Below, in pieces: positions 6,410 to 13,118 of a stretch of DNA of 19,147 nt (position 1 is the first letter of the stretch; the number at the start of each line of letters is the position of its first letter). This DNA comes from an uncultured Corynebacterium sp. (GTDB lineage: Bacteria > Actinomycetota > Actinomycetes > Mycobacteriales > Mycobacteriaceae): the NCBI RefSeq assembly GCF_937999985.1, contig NZ_CALLDG010000185.1, positions 1 to 19,147 on the forward strand. Direction: 5' to 3'. The translations under genes and the position numbers were made by a program. A model generated the notes under the pieces. The model made no database searches. It was not told where the DNA came from and saw nothing but the letters and a program-made list of their open reading frames with translations.

Positions 6410-7645
6410 ATGTACACTCCCGAGGCAATTGGCACTCCACTGACTCCCTCCTCCCTCAAGGTCCTCCTGCTCGGAGCCAGCGAGCTGGGGCGGGAGCTCG
6501 CCATCGCCCTGCAACGCCTGGGCGTGGAGGTGCACGCCGCGGACCGCTACGCCGGCGCGCCCGCGCACCTCGTGGCCAACAAGGCCCACGTGCTGGACAT
6601 CCACGACGGCGATGCCATTCGCCAGCTGGTCCGCGAAGTCGGCCCGCACTTCGTCGTTCCGGATTCAGAGACCATCCCCGCCGACGTGCTGCAGGAGATC
6701 GAGGCCAACGAAGTGGCCTCCGTCGTACCGACCGCCCTGGCCAATCGCCTGACCATGAACCGCGAAGGCATCCGCACCTTCGCCCACGACAAGCTGGGCC
6801 TGCCGAACAGCACCTTCCGTTTCGCCTCCAGCGCCGACGAGCTCGCCCGCGCCGCCGAGGAAATCGGCTACCCGTGCGTGGTCAAGCCCGTCATGAGCAG
6901 CTCCGGCGCTGGCCAAAGCTATGTCGGGGGAGTGGACGAACTGGAGGCCGCCTGGAATGCAGCTCTCAAGCACTCCCGCACCAACGTCCAGCGCGTGATG
7001 GTTGAGCAGTACATCCCCTTCGACTACGAAGTCACCATCCTGGCCGTACGCTCCATCGACCCCGACACCGGCCGGGAAGCCACCTGGTTCTGCGAGCCCA
7101 TCGGCCACCGCCAAGACCGCGGCGACTACGTGGAATCCTGGCAGCCCGCGCACATGTCCGAGGATGCATTGGATACCGCCCGCAGTATCGCCGCCCGCAT
7201 CGCCACCGCCTTGGGAGGCCGCGGTGTGTACGGCGTGGAGCTATTTGTCAAGGGCGATGACGTCTACTTCTCCGAGGTCAGCCCCCGCCCGCACGATACG
7301 GGCATGGTCACCCTCGGTACCCAACGATTCTCTGAATTCGACCTGCACGCACGCGCCATCCTTGGGCTGCCGATCGATACCACGCTGATCTCTCCGGGAG
7401 CCTCCGCCGTTATCCGCTGCGAGGATAAACACGACGGCGACATTGAATACGTGGGCGTCAATAAGGCAATGGCAGTAGAAGAAACCAACATCTACCTATT
7501 CGGCAAGCCCCGAGCACTCGCGCGGCGACGAATGGGAGTGGCAGTAGCCACCGCCGAGGACACGGACCAGGCCCGACAGCGCGCCGAAGAAGCCGCCGGG
7601 TACATCGAGGTGCGGCCGACGGTTTTCGCAGAAGACGGGCAGTAG
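6410..7645 (+). CDS. purT: Formate-dependent phosphoribosylglycinamide formyltransferase PurT
   Basis: PurT makes formyl-GAR from GAR, formate and ATP in purine synthesis, without needing formyl-tetrahydrofolate. The 411-residue protein aligns with the family along its length: LLGASELGRELAIALQRLGVEV near the N-terminus, LTMNREGIR, IGYPCVVKPVMSSSG, HRQDRGDYVESWQP and the ATP-grasp core FSEVSPRPHDTGMVTL. The phosphate-binding loop reads SSSGAGQ (163-169), whereas E. coli PurT has SSSGKGQ, so a lysine is replaced by Ala167. The ATG at 6410 has AAGGTGA just upstream. trhO begins 16 bp after the stop, on the same strand. Confidence 0.96.
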   Translation: MYTPEAIGTPLTPSSLKVLLLGASELGRELAIALQRLGVEVHAADRYAGAPAHLVANKAHVLDIHDGDAIRQLVREVGPHFVVPDSETIPADVLQEIEANEVASVVPTALANRLTMNREGIRTFAHDKLGLPNSTFRFASSADELARAAEEIGYPCVVKPVMSSSGAGQSYVGGVDELEAAWNAALKHSRTNVQRVMVEQYIPFDYEVTILAVRSIDPDTGREATWFCEPIGHRQDRGDYVESWQPAHMSEDALDTARSIAARIATALGGRGVYGVELFVKGDDVYFSEVSPRPHDTGMVTLGTQRFSEFDLHARAILGLPIDTTLISPGASAVIRCEDKHDGDIEYVGVNKAMAVEETNIYLFGKPRALARRRMGVAVATAEDTDQARQRAEEAAGYIEVRPTVFAEDGQ

Positions 7646-7648
7646 CCC

Positions 7649-7654
7649 TAAAAT
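7649..7654 (+). promoter_or_regulatory. Possible -10 element for a leaderless trhO transcript
   Basis: TAAAAT ends 7 nt before the trhO ATG. Transcription from this -10 would start at or next to the ATG. The only ribosome-binding-like sequence, GAGG at 7657-7660, is one base from the ATG and too close to act. Leaderless transcripts are common in Corynebacterium. No convincing -35 is visible. Confidence 0.35.
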
Positions 7655-7661
7655 CCGAGGT

Positions 7662-8594
7662 ATGGGACATAGCGCAACCGACCTCAACGAAACCCGAATC
7701 CTGCTGTACTACTGCTTCACCCCGATCGACGACCCGACCGCGGTGATGCTGTGGCAGCGCGCGCTATGCGAACAGCTGGAGCTTAAAGGGCGCATCCTCA
7801 TCAGCAAGCACGGCATCAACGGCACCGTCGGCGGCTCGCTGGCCAGCTGCAAGCAGTACGTGCGCCGCACCCGCGAGTTCCCGGGCTTTAAGAAGATGGA
7901 GTTCAAGTGGTCCGCGGGCTCGGCGGACGACTTTCCGCGCCTGTCCGTGAAGGTGCGCGACGAGATCGTGGCCTTCGGCGCCCCGGACGAGCTGAAGGTA
8001 GACGAAAACGGCGTGATCGGTGGCGGCGTGCACCTGAAGCCGGAGGAAGTGAACAAGCTGGTGGAGGAGCGCGGCGACGAGGTCGTCTTCTTCGACGGGC
8101 GCAACGCCATGGAAGCGGAGATCGGCAAGTTCAAAAACGCCATCGTGCCGGACGTGCGCACCACCCACGACTTCATCAGCGAGATCGAATCCGGCAAGTA
8201 CGACGCCCTGAAGGACAAGCCGGTTGTCACGTATTGCACGGGCGGCATCCGCTGCGAAATCCTAAGCTCGCTGATGAAGAACCGCGGGTTCGAGGAGGTC
8301 TACCAGATCGACGGCGGCATCGTCCGCTATGGCGAAAAGTACGGGGATAAAGGGCTTTGGGAGGGTTCCCTGTATGTTTTCGACGGGCGCATGCACATGG
8401 AATTTAGTGATGACGCCGCTACGTTGGGCCGCTGCCGGGCGTGTGGCCACGCGACCAACGACTTCCACAACTGCGTGAACGAGCAGTGCCGCGAGCAGAT
8501 CCTGCTGTGCGAGGAGTGTGCCGCGGACCCGGAGAGCGCCACGTGCGGGCGCAAGGAGTGCGCCGAGGTCGCGGCGGAGATGGCGGCGAAGTAG
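7662..8594 (+). CDS. trhO: tRNA uridine-34 hydroxylase TrhO (rhodanese-like, YceA family)
   Basis: TrhO-type proteins hydroxylate U34 of certain tRNAs to 5-hydroxyuridine with oxygen. The 310-residue product shows the family layout: an N-terminal acylphosphatase-like domain (LYYCFTPIDDP, LISKHGINGTVGG), a rhodanese domain with the active-site loop CTGGIR (192-197, Cys192), and a Cys-rich C-terminal region (Cys258, 261, 271, 276, 283, 286, 295, 300) that probably binds zinc. The gene follows purT by 16 bp and may be co-transcribed or have its own leaderless start. It converges on the acetyltransferase gene with 15 bp between them. Confidence 0.92.
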   Translation: MGHSATDLNETRILLYYCFTPIDDPTAVMLWQRALCEQLELKGRILISKHGINGTVGGSLASCKQYVRRTREFPGFKKMEFKWSAGSADDFPRLSVKVRDEIVAFGAPDELKVDENGVIGGGVHLKPEEVNKLVEERGDEVVFFDGRNAMEAEIGKFKNAIVPDVRTTHDFISEIESGKYDALKDKPVVTYCTGGIRCEILSSLMKNRGFEEVYQIDGGIVRYGEKYGDKGLWEGSLYVFDGRMHMEFSDDAATLGRCRACGHATNDFHNCVNEQCREQILLCEECAADPESATCGRKECAEVAAEMAAK

Positions 8595-8609
8595 CGGCGG
8601 CGTGCCGGG

Positions 8610-9158
8610 CTAGAGCTCCAGCTCCATGGTGACGTGGGGGATGCGCTCCTCGTCGAAAGGCTCGCCGACCGGTTGGAAGCCGAACTTCGCGTAGAAGTCC
8701 TGCGCCTGTGTCTGGGCGTTCAGAGAAACGCGGGCGACCTGGGTGGTCGGGTCTAGCGCGGCGGCGCGACCCTTGCAGACCTCCAGGGCCTGCTCCATGA
8801 TCTGGGTGGCGATGCCACGCCCGCGCACATCCTTAGCCACACACATGCGGCCGATGTGCTGATCCTCCGGCTTGCCGTACACGCGCGCCGTGCCGACCAG
8901 ACGCAGGGGAGAGCCCGGATCCGGCTGGCCGAAGGGATACTCCGGGCCGCTGCCTGGGTGAATGTATGCCAGCACATGGTGGGTGTTCGGATGCGGGTCG
9001 ATGTCATCGATCTCCGCGAAGGGAGTTTGCTGCTCGTGGACGAACACGTCCACGCGCAGCTTGTACAACGGGTGCAGCTGCTGGGCGGGCATCGCTAGCA
9101 GCGCGCGCCCGGTGAAGTGAACATCCGGGAACTCGGCGGATTTAGCCATGGCTGCCAT
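8610..9158 (-). CDS. GNAT-family N-acetyltransferase, ElaA-like
   Basis: The 182-residue protein resembles ElaA acetyltransferases, with LYKLRVDVFVHEQQTPFAEID near the N-terminus. The acetyl-CoA binding motif HIGRMCVAKDVRGRGIATQIM follows the Arg/Gly-x-x-Gly pattern of GNAT motif A, and the C-terminal strand pair LNAQTQAQDFYAKFGF and FDEERIPHVTMEL completes the fold. Its substrate is unknown. The start ATG lies 3 bp after the stop of fpr, and a second in-frame ATG follows at 9147-9149. The tight spacing suggests the gene is translated from the fpr transcript and so may share sulfur-dependent control. Confidence 0.88.
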   Translation of the reverse strand: MAAMAKSAEFPDVHFTGRALLAMPAQQLHPLYKLRVDVFVHEQQTPFAEIDDIDPHPNTHHVLAYIHPGSGPEYPFGQPDPGSPLRLVGTARVYGKPEDQHIGRMCVAKDVRGRGIATQIMEQALEVCKGRAAALDPTTQVARVSLNAQTQAQDFYAKFGFQPVGEPFDEERIPHVTMELEL

Positions 9159-9161
9159 GTT

Positions 9162-10583
9162 TTAGACGTTCTTGCCCTGGGAGTGGTGCAGCATCTCGTC
9201 CCACTCGCGCACCTTCTTGCGCTCGCGGCCCTCGGCCTCGCCGAGCTCGCGCTCGTGCTTATCCAGGCTGTACCAGCCCTCCCACGTGGTGTGAGCAATG
9301 CCCTTCTCCTCGAGGAAAGCCTCGACGGCCTCCAGCTCCGGCTTCTCCGGGTTAAAGCCGATGCCGTTGGCAGCATCCTCCAGCAGGTTGGCGACGGTCT
9401 CGTTGGCGTCGCCCTTCGTGTTGCCGATCAGGCCGACAGGGCCGCGGCGGACCCAGCCGGTGGTGTACACGCCGGGCAGGCGCTCGCGCTTCTCGGCCTC
9501 CGGGTCGGCGGAGCCCGGAACGCCCGCGATGCCATCGGCAGTCGGCCCCTCGGTCAGCACGCGGCCACCGACGTTCGGCAGCACGTTCTGACGCTCATCC
9601 CACGGCAGGCCCGGCTGCTCGTCGGACTTGTAGCCCACGGCGCGGTAGACCGCGCCGACCGGCCACTCGGTGAGCTTGCCGGTGCCAGAGACAGAGCCAT
9701 CGCCGTTGAGCTCGGTTCGTTCGGTGACGAATGCGGTCACGCGGCCTTCGGCGTCAGTTTTAACCTCAACCGGGGACTCAAAGAAGTGGATGTACAGCTT
9801 GTGAGGAGCACCCTTCGGGTCGGCGATGGCGTACTGCTCCAGGCGGGTGCAGACCATGTCCTGGATCTTGGACGCGCGGCGGGCCTCCTCGGAACCCTCG
9901 TCGTACTGGATGTCCTCCGGGTCGATAACGATCTCGATCGTGTCGGAATCGTTGAGCTCCTTCAGCTCCAGTGGGGTGAACTTAGCCTGCGCCGGGCCAC
10001 GGCGACCGAAGACGTGGATCTCCTTGGCCTGGTTCTCCTTCAAGGAGTCGTAAACGTTGTCCGGGATCTCGGTGACCTTCAGCTCCTCGCCGGTCTTGGC
10101 CAGCACGCGGGCGACGTCTAGGCCGACGTTGCCTACGCCGACGACGGCGACGGAGTCCGCGGACAGATCCCACTTGTCCTCGAAGTACGGGTTGGCATCG
10201 TAGAAGCCGACGAACTCGCCGGCGCCGATGGTGTGCTCGCCGCCGGGGATGTTCAGCGGGCGGTCGTCGGTAGCGCCGGTGGCGTAGATGACCGCATCGT
10301 AGAACTGCTTGAGCTCGTCAACGGTGACGTCCTCGCCGACGTTGATGTTGCCGAACAGGCGGATTTCGGGCTTGTCCATCACCTTATGGAGGGACTTGAT
10401 GATGCCCTTAATGCGCGGGTGGTCGGGGGCAACGCCGTAGCGGATCAGGCCGAAGGGGGCCGGCATGCGCTCGTAAATGTCGACGCTGACGTCGGCCTCA
10501 GACTTCGTCAGCGCGTCGGAGGCGTAGATGCCTGCCGGGCCAGAGCCGATGACTGCAATGCGAAGTGGGCGATTCTCGGGCAT
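9162..10583 (-). CDS. fpr: Ferredoxin/adrenodoxin-type NADP reductase (FprA family)
   Basis: This flavoprotein moves electrons between NADPH and ferredoxin. The 473-residue product has an FAD-binding GSGPAG (13-18), an NADP-binding GVGNVG (about 149-154) and family blocks PAPFGLIRYGVAPDHP, VIYATGA, FGRRGPAQAKFTPLELKEL and GWVRRGPVGLIGNTKGDA. The ATG at 10581-10583 is preferred because MPENRPLRIAVIGSGPAG matches the family start and AAGGA lies 12 nt upstream; a GTG at 10668-10670 would add 29 residues of repeat-derived sequence. The gene is divergent from cysI across a region with two McbR-like operators. In C. glutamicum the equivalent fpr2 is reported to lie in line with cysI. Its likely job here is to supply electrons for sulfite reduction. 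Confidence 0.92.
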   Translation of the reverse strand: MPENRPLRIAVIGSGPAGIYASDALTKSEADVSVDIYERMPAPFGLIRYGVAPDHPRIKGIIKSLHKVMDKPEIRLFGNINVGEDVTVDELKQFYDAVIYATGATDDRPLNIPGGEHTIGAGEFVGFYDANPYFEDKWDLSADSVAVVGVGNVGLDVARVLAKTGEELKVTEIPDNVYDSLKENQAKEIHVFGRRGPAQAKFTPLELKELNDSDTIEIVIDPEDIQYDEGSEEARRASKIQDMVCTRLEQYAIADPKGAPHKLYIHFFESPVEVKTDAEGRVTAFVTERTELNGDGSVSGTGKLTEWPVGAVYRAVGYKSDEQPGLPWDERQNVLPNVGGRVLTEGPTADGIAGVPGSADPEAEKRERLPGVYTTGWVRRGPVGLIGNTKGDANETVANLLEDAANGIGFNPEKPELEAVEAFLEEKGIAHTTWEGWYSLDKHERELGEAEGRERKKVREWDEMLHHSQGKNV

Positions 10584-10612
10584 GTCAGGTGCAAATCCTT
10601 CTTGTTCGGGTT

Positions 10613-10640
10613 GTACTTCGGTTTTGTCGTACTTCGGTTT
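10613..10640. repeat. 12-bp direct repeat in the fpr leader
   Basis: GTACTTCGGTTT occurs at 10613-10624 and again at 10629-10640. The copies lie 30 bp upstream of the fpr start codon, within the transcribed leader predicted from the promoter at 10834-10863. Confidence 0.7.
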
Positions 10641-10656
10641 CGGATGAACCGCGGTT

Positions 10657-10708
10657 TTGAACTCTTGCACTGAACTCTTGTGTTGAATTCCTGCATTGAG
10701 CTCGCGCG
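10657..10708. repeat. Four imperfect 13-bp tandem repeats in the fpr leader
   Basis: Units TTGAACTCTTGCA (10657), CTGAACTCTTGTG (10670), TTGAATTCCTGCA (10683) and TTGAGCTCGCGCG (10696) follow each other with no gaps and decay along the array. The array belongs to the long untranslated leader of fpr. A GTG start codon inside it would add repeat-encoded residues to fpr, which argues against that start. Confidence 0.7.
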
Positions 10709-10833
10709 GTGCGTTTTGTTGCCGCGCCGCGTGAACCGCATGAAGCGTTCGAGCTGCTCATGAATTTACACATTCTAATGTAGCGAAAATCCACGCAGGG
10801 TCGCTAAATCGGGTCACTGCGGGTAACTCCCGA

Positions 10834-10863
10834 ACTATAGACAACTCTGTCTAGAAAAATCAA
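10834..10863 (-). promoter_or_regulatory. Candidate fpr promoter
   Basis: On the minus strand TTGATT (plus-strand 10858-10863) and TATAGT (10834-10839) are separated by 18 bp. The predicted start near 10827 gives a leader of about 240 nt. The perfect McbR-like operator at 10838-10853 fills the spacer and touches the -10. Confidence 0.55.
10838..10853. promoter_or_regulatory. Perfect McbR-like operator for fpr
   Basis: TAGAC-AACTCT-GTCTA is an exact match to the TAGAC-N6-GTCTA motif. It overlaps the candidate fpr promoter and lies about 100 bp upstream of cysI, so it may act on either gene. Confidence 0.8.
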
Positions 10864-10871
10864 CATTTCGC

Positions 10872-10900
10872 TTGAATTTGTGCGGGATCCCATCTAGGCT
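10872..10900 (+). promoter_or_regulatory. Candidate cysI promoter
   Basis: TTGAAT (10872-10877) and TAGGCT (10895-10900) are 17 bp apart. The predicted start near 10907 places the operator at 10918-10933 just downstream. The -10 is a modest match, so another start cannot be excluded. Confidence 0.4.
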
Positions 10901-10917
10901 GAACCGGACAATATAGA

Positions 10918-10933
10918 CAGACAGATCAGTCTA
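10918..10933. promoter_or_regulatory. McbR-like operator for cysI
   Basis: CAGAC-AGATCA-GTCTA matches the motif except for the first base. A TAGAC overlapping its left side (10914-10918) makes the site part of a TAGACAGAC cluster. It ends 18 bp before the cysI start codon and would block transcription of cysI. Confidence 0.75.
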
Positions 10934-10951
10934 GATGGAATTTGAGGCACC

Positions 10952-12658
10952 ATGACCACCGGAACGACCACCGGAACGACCACTGAGAATAAGCCAGCGC
11001 GCCCGCGCCGCAAGAAGCAGCGCAAGCCCCAGGGGCAGTGGGCTGTGGACGGCCGCGAGCCGCTCAACGACGACGAGCGGGTCAAGCAGGAAGACCCCGG
11101 AATCAGCGTGATGCAGCGCATCCGCGACATCTACTCCAAAGAGGGCTTCGACTCGATTCCCGCCGAGGACCTCGCCCCGCGCTTCAAGTGGGTTGGCATG
11201 TACACCCAGCGCAAGCAGGGGCTCGACGGTGAGAAGACGTCGACCCTGACCAATGCGGAACTGCAGGACAACTACTTCATGATGCGCATCCGCCTGGACG
11301 GCGGCGTGGTCAGCTCTGCCGGCCTGCGCACCATTGGCGAGATCTCCGAGAAGTACGCGCGCAACACCGCCGACTTCACCGACCGTCAGAACGTGCAGCT
11401 GCACTGGATCCGCATCGAAGACGTCCCAACCATCTGGGACGAGCTGGCAAAGGTCGGCCTGGATTCCTTCTTTGGCTGCGGCGACGTGCCGCGCGTCATC
11501 CTCGGTTCCCCGGTCGCGGGCATCGCCAAGGATGAGATCATCGACGGCCGCCCGGCCATTGAGAAGATCAAGAAGGAACTGTTGCCGGATCCCGAGTTCG
11601 GCAACCTGCCGCGTAAGTTCAAGTCCGCGATCTCCGGTCATGCCCGCCAGGACGTCACCCACGAAATCCAGGACCTCGCCTTCATCGGCTCCGAGCACCC
11701 GGAGCACGGCCCCGGCTTCGACGTCTGGGTTGGCGGTGGCCTGTCCACCAACCCGATGCTCGCCCAGCGCCTGGGTGTGTGGGTACCGATCGACGAGGTA
11801 CCCGAGGTTTGGGCCGGTGTAGTCCGCATCTTCCGCGACTACGGCTACCGCCGCATGCGCAACCGCGCTCGACTGAAGTTCCTGGTGGCCGACTGGGGCG
11901 TGGAGAAGTTCCGCGAGGTTCTGGAGAACGAGTATCTCAAACGCCCACTGCTGGATGGCCCGGAGCCGGAGGAGTACCCGGGTTACCGCGACCATGTCGG
12001 CCTGCACGAGCAGAAGGATGGCCGCTTCTACCTAGGTGTTAAGCCCACCGTGGGGCACACCGACGGCAAGCAGTTGCAGCAGCTGGCCGACCTGGCGGAA
12101 AAGCATGGCACCACCAACATCCGCACCACCCCGGATAAGGAGCTGTTGTTCCTGGACCTGGAACGCGAGGCTGCGGAGGCTCTCGTTGCGGACCTGGAGG
12201 AGCTCGGCCTGTCCGCCAAGCCCTCGGCCTTCCGTCGCGACATTATCTCCTGCACCGGCCTGGAGTTCTGCAAGCTCGCGCACGTCGTCACCAAGCAGCG
12301 CGCCATCGCGTTGGTCGACGAGCTGGAGGATCGCCTGGGTGACCTCGATGTGCCGCTGAAGATTAGCCTTAATGGCTGCCCGAACTCCTGTGCACGCACC
12401 CAGGTGGCCGATATCGGCCTGTCCGGCAAGATCCTCACCACCGACGAAGGCGAGCGCGTGGAGGGCTTCCAGGTGCACCTCGGCGGAACCATCGGCCTGG
12501 AGCCACACTTCGGTAAGAAGGTGCGCGGCAACCAGGTCTACTCCAAGGATCTGGGCGACTACGTGGTCCGTGTGGTGGAGAACTTCAAGTCACACCGCAC
12601 CGACGGCGAGGAGTTCCGTGATTGGGTTGTCCGTGCCGACGACGAGCTGTTGGTGTAG
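10952..12658 (+). CDS. cysI: Ferredoxin-dependent assimilatory sulfite reductase
   Basis: The enzyme reduces sulfite to sulfide with six electrons from ferredoxin. The 568-residue protein has the two-fold nitrite/sulfite reductase layout. Cysteines binding the [4Fe-4S] cluster and siroheme are seen as Cys434-x5-Cys440 (CTGLEFC) and Cys476-x3-Cys480 (NGCPNSC). Other family blocks are GDVPRVILGSPVAG and GFDVWVGGGLSTNPMLAQRLGVW. GAGG lies 4-5 nt before the ATG. The first residues form a Thr/Gly-rich repeat encoded by a 12-bp duplication (10955-10978), followed by a basic stretch. The sequence alone does not exclude nitrite reductase, but the cys context and operators favour sulfite. cysX follows by 3 bp. 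Confidence 0.95.
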   Translation: MTTGTTTGTTTENKPARPRRKKQRKPQGQWAVDGREPLNDDERVKQEDPGISVMQRIRDIYSKEGFDSIPAEDLAPRFKWVGMYTQRKQGLDGEKTSTLTNAELQDNYFMMRIRLDGGVVSSAGLRTIGEISEKYARNTADFTDRQNVQLHWIRIEDVPTIWDELAKVGLDSFFGCGDVPRVILGSPVAGIAKDEIIDGRPAIEKIKKELLPDPEFGNLPRKFKSAISGHARQDVTHEIQDLAFIGSEHPEHGPGFDVWVGGGLSTNPMLAQRLGVWVPIDEVPEVWAGVVRIFRDYGYRRMRNRARLKFLVADWGVEKFREVLENEYLKRPLLDGPEPEEYPGYRDHVGLHEQKDGRFYLGVKPTVGHTDGKQLQQLADLAEKHGTTNIRTTPDKELLFLDLEREAAEALVADLEELGLSAKPSAFRRDIISCTGLEFCKLAHVVTKQRAIALVDELEDRLGDLDVPLKISLNGCPNSCARTQVADIGLSGKILTTDEGERVEGFQVHLGGTIGLEPHFGKKVRGNQVYSKDLGDYVVRVVENFKSHRTDGEEFRDWVVRADDELLV

Positions 12659-12661
12659 CCG

Positions 12662-12871
12662 ATGAGTGTTCCGGATAAAGACTCTCTGCCGAGCGTGAAC
12701 GAGCAGGTCGGTGGCCGTGTGGGGCACCCGAATGCCCGCCGCGCGACGGTGAACAACTGCCCCTACTGCATGTCCCAGAACTTGTTCCCGGACGCGGAGA
12801 CTGACAACGCCTGGCAGTGCCGCGAATGTATGCGGGTTTTCTCCGTCAAGTTCCACGGACAGTTGTTGTAA
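12662..12871 (+). CDS. cysX: Small four-cysteine protein CysX
   Basis: The 69-residue protein lies 3 bp after the sulfite reductase gene and is certainly co-transcribed with it. Four cysteines form two Cys-x2-Cys pairs: Cys33/Cys36 (CPYC) and Cys53/Cys56 (CREC), separated by 16 residues, followed by an aromatic-basic tail. In C. glutamicum the equivalent CysX has been described as ferredoxin-like and a possible electron donor for CysI. The spacing seen here looks more like a zinc ribbon or rubredoxin-type knuckle than a plant-type [2Fe-2S] or bacterial 4Fe-4S ferredoxin. A structural or assembly role for CysI is equally possible. Confidence 0.85.
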   Translation: MSVPDKDSLPSVNEQVGGRVGHPNARRATVNNCPYCMSQNLFPDAETDNAWQCRECMRVFSVKFHGQLL

Positions 12872-12883
12872 CTGACCTTTTAT

Positions 12884-12956
12884 TGACGCCCCTTCGCCCC
12901 CCACCCCTTAAGGGCCATTCGTGGCCTTTGGGCAGTTCGCGACGGTGGGGGCGTCA
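12884..12956 (+). other. Nested stem-loop between cysX and cysH
   Basis: Outer arms TGACGCCCC (12884-12892) and GGGGCGTCA (12948-12956) are perfectly complementary. Inside lies AAGGGCCA (12910-12917), the stable tetraloop TTCG, and TGGCCTTT (12922-12929). No U-tract follows on the plus strand, so this is not a classic terminator. It may end or attenuate the cysIX transcript, or protect its 3' end, before the separate cysH promoter. Confidence 0.6.
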
Positions 12957-12976
12957 CAAAGAATCTTGAACCCGGT

Positions 12977-13004
12977 TGTAGGAATGGACAGATTGGTCTA
13001 TTGT
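12977..13004 (+). promoter_or_regulatory. Candidate cysH promoter
   Basis: TTGTAG (12977-12982) and TATTGT (12999-13004) are 16 bp apart. An McbR-like operator occupies the spacer at 12985-13000, the same arrangement as at metE. This suggests cysHDNYZ can be transcribed separately from cysIX. Confidence 0.5.
12985..13000. promoter_or_regulatory. McbR-like operator 1 upstream of cysH
   Basis: TGGAC-AGATTG-GTCTA differs from the consensus at one base of the left arm. It lies between the candidate -35 and -10. Confidence 0.65.
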
Positions 13005-13017
13005 GGTGAAAGCCAAT

Positions 13018-13035
13018 ACAGACCGATCGGTCTGT
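13018..13035. promoter_or_regulatory. McbR-like operator 2 upstream of cysH, perfect 18-bp palindrome
   Basis: ACAGACCGATCGGTCTGT is a perfect palindrome that contains CAGAC-N6-GTCTG. It lies just downstream of the predicted cysH transcription start and 33 bp from operator 1, close to three helical turns, so two repressor dimers could bind on the same face. Confidence 0.75.
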
Positions 13036-13118
13036 CTAGGGGGTAACCAAGAGTTCCCCTCGAGTTCTTGAGAAGCACACTTCGACAAACCAACCATCAA
13101 CCCCGAGAAGAGGAGCTC

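Noticed and set aside
9117..10121. Plus-strand open frame of about 330 codons opposite fpr
   Set aside because: It is a compositional shadow of fpr with no recognisable domain.
10584..10670. Extended fpr from a GTG start
   Set aside because: The extension is encoded by the 13-bp and 12-bp repeats and precedes a well-formed family start with a ribosome-binding site.
10931..12007. Minus-strand open frame opposite cysI
   Set aside because: It covers the cysI coding region and extends into the cysI operator; no domain or start signals were seen.
13068..13118. Upstream in-frame ATG for cysH
   Set aside because: It has no suitable ribosome-binding site, and the added residues are unlike CysH; AGAAGAGGAG immediately precedes 13119.
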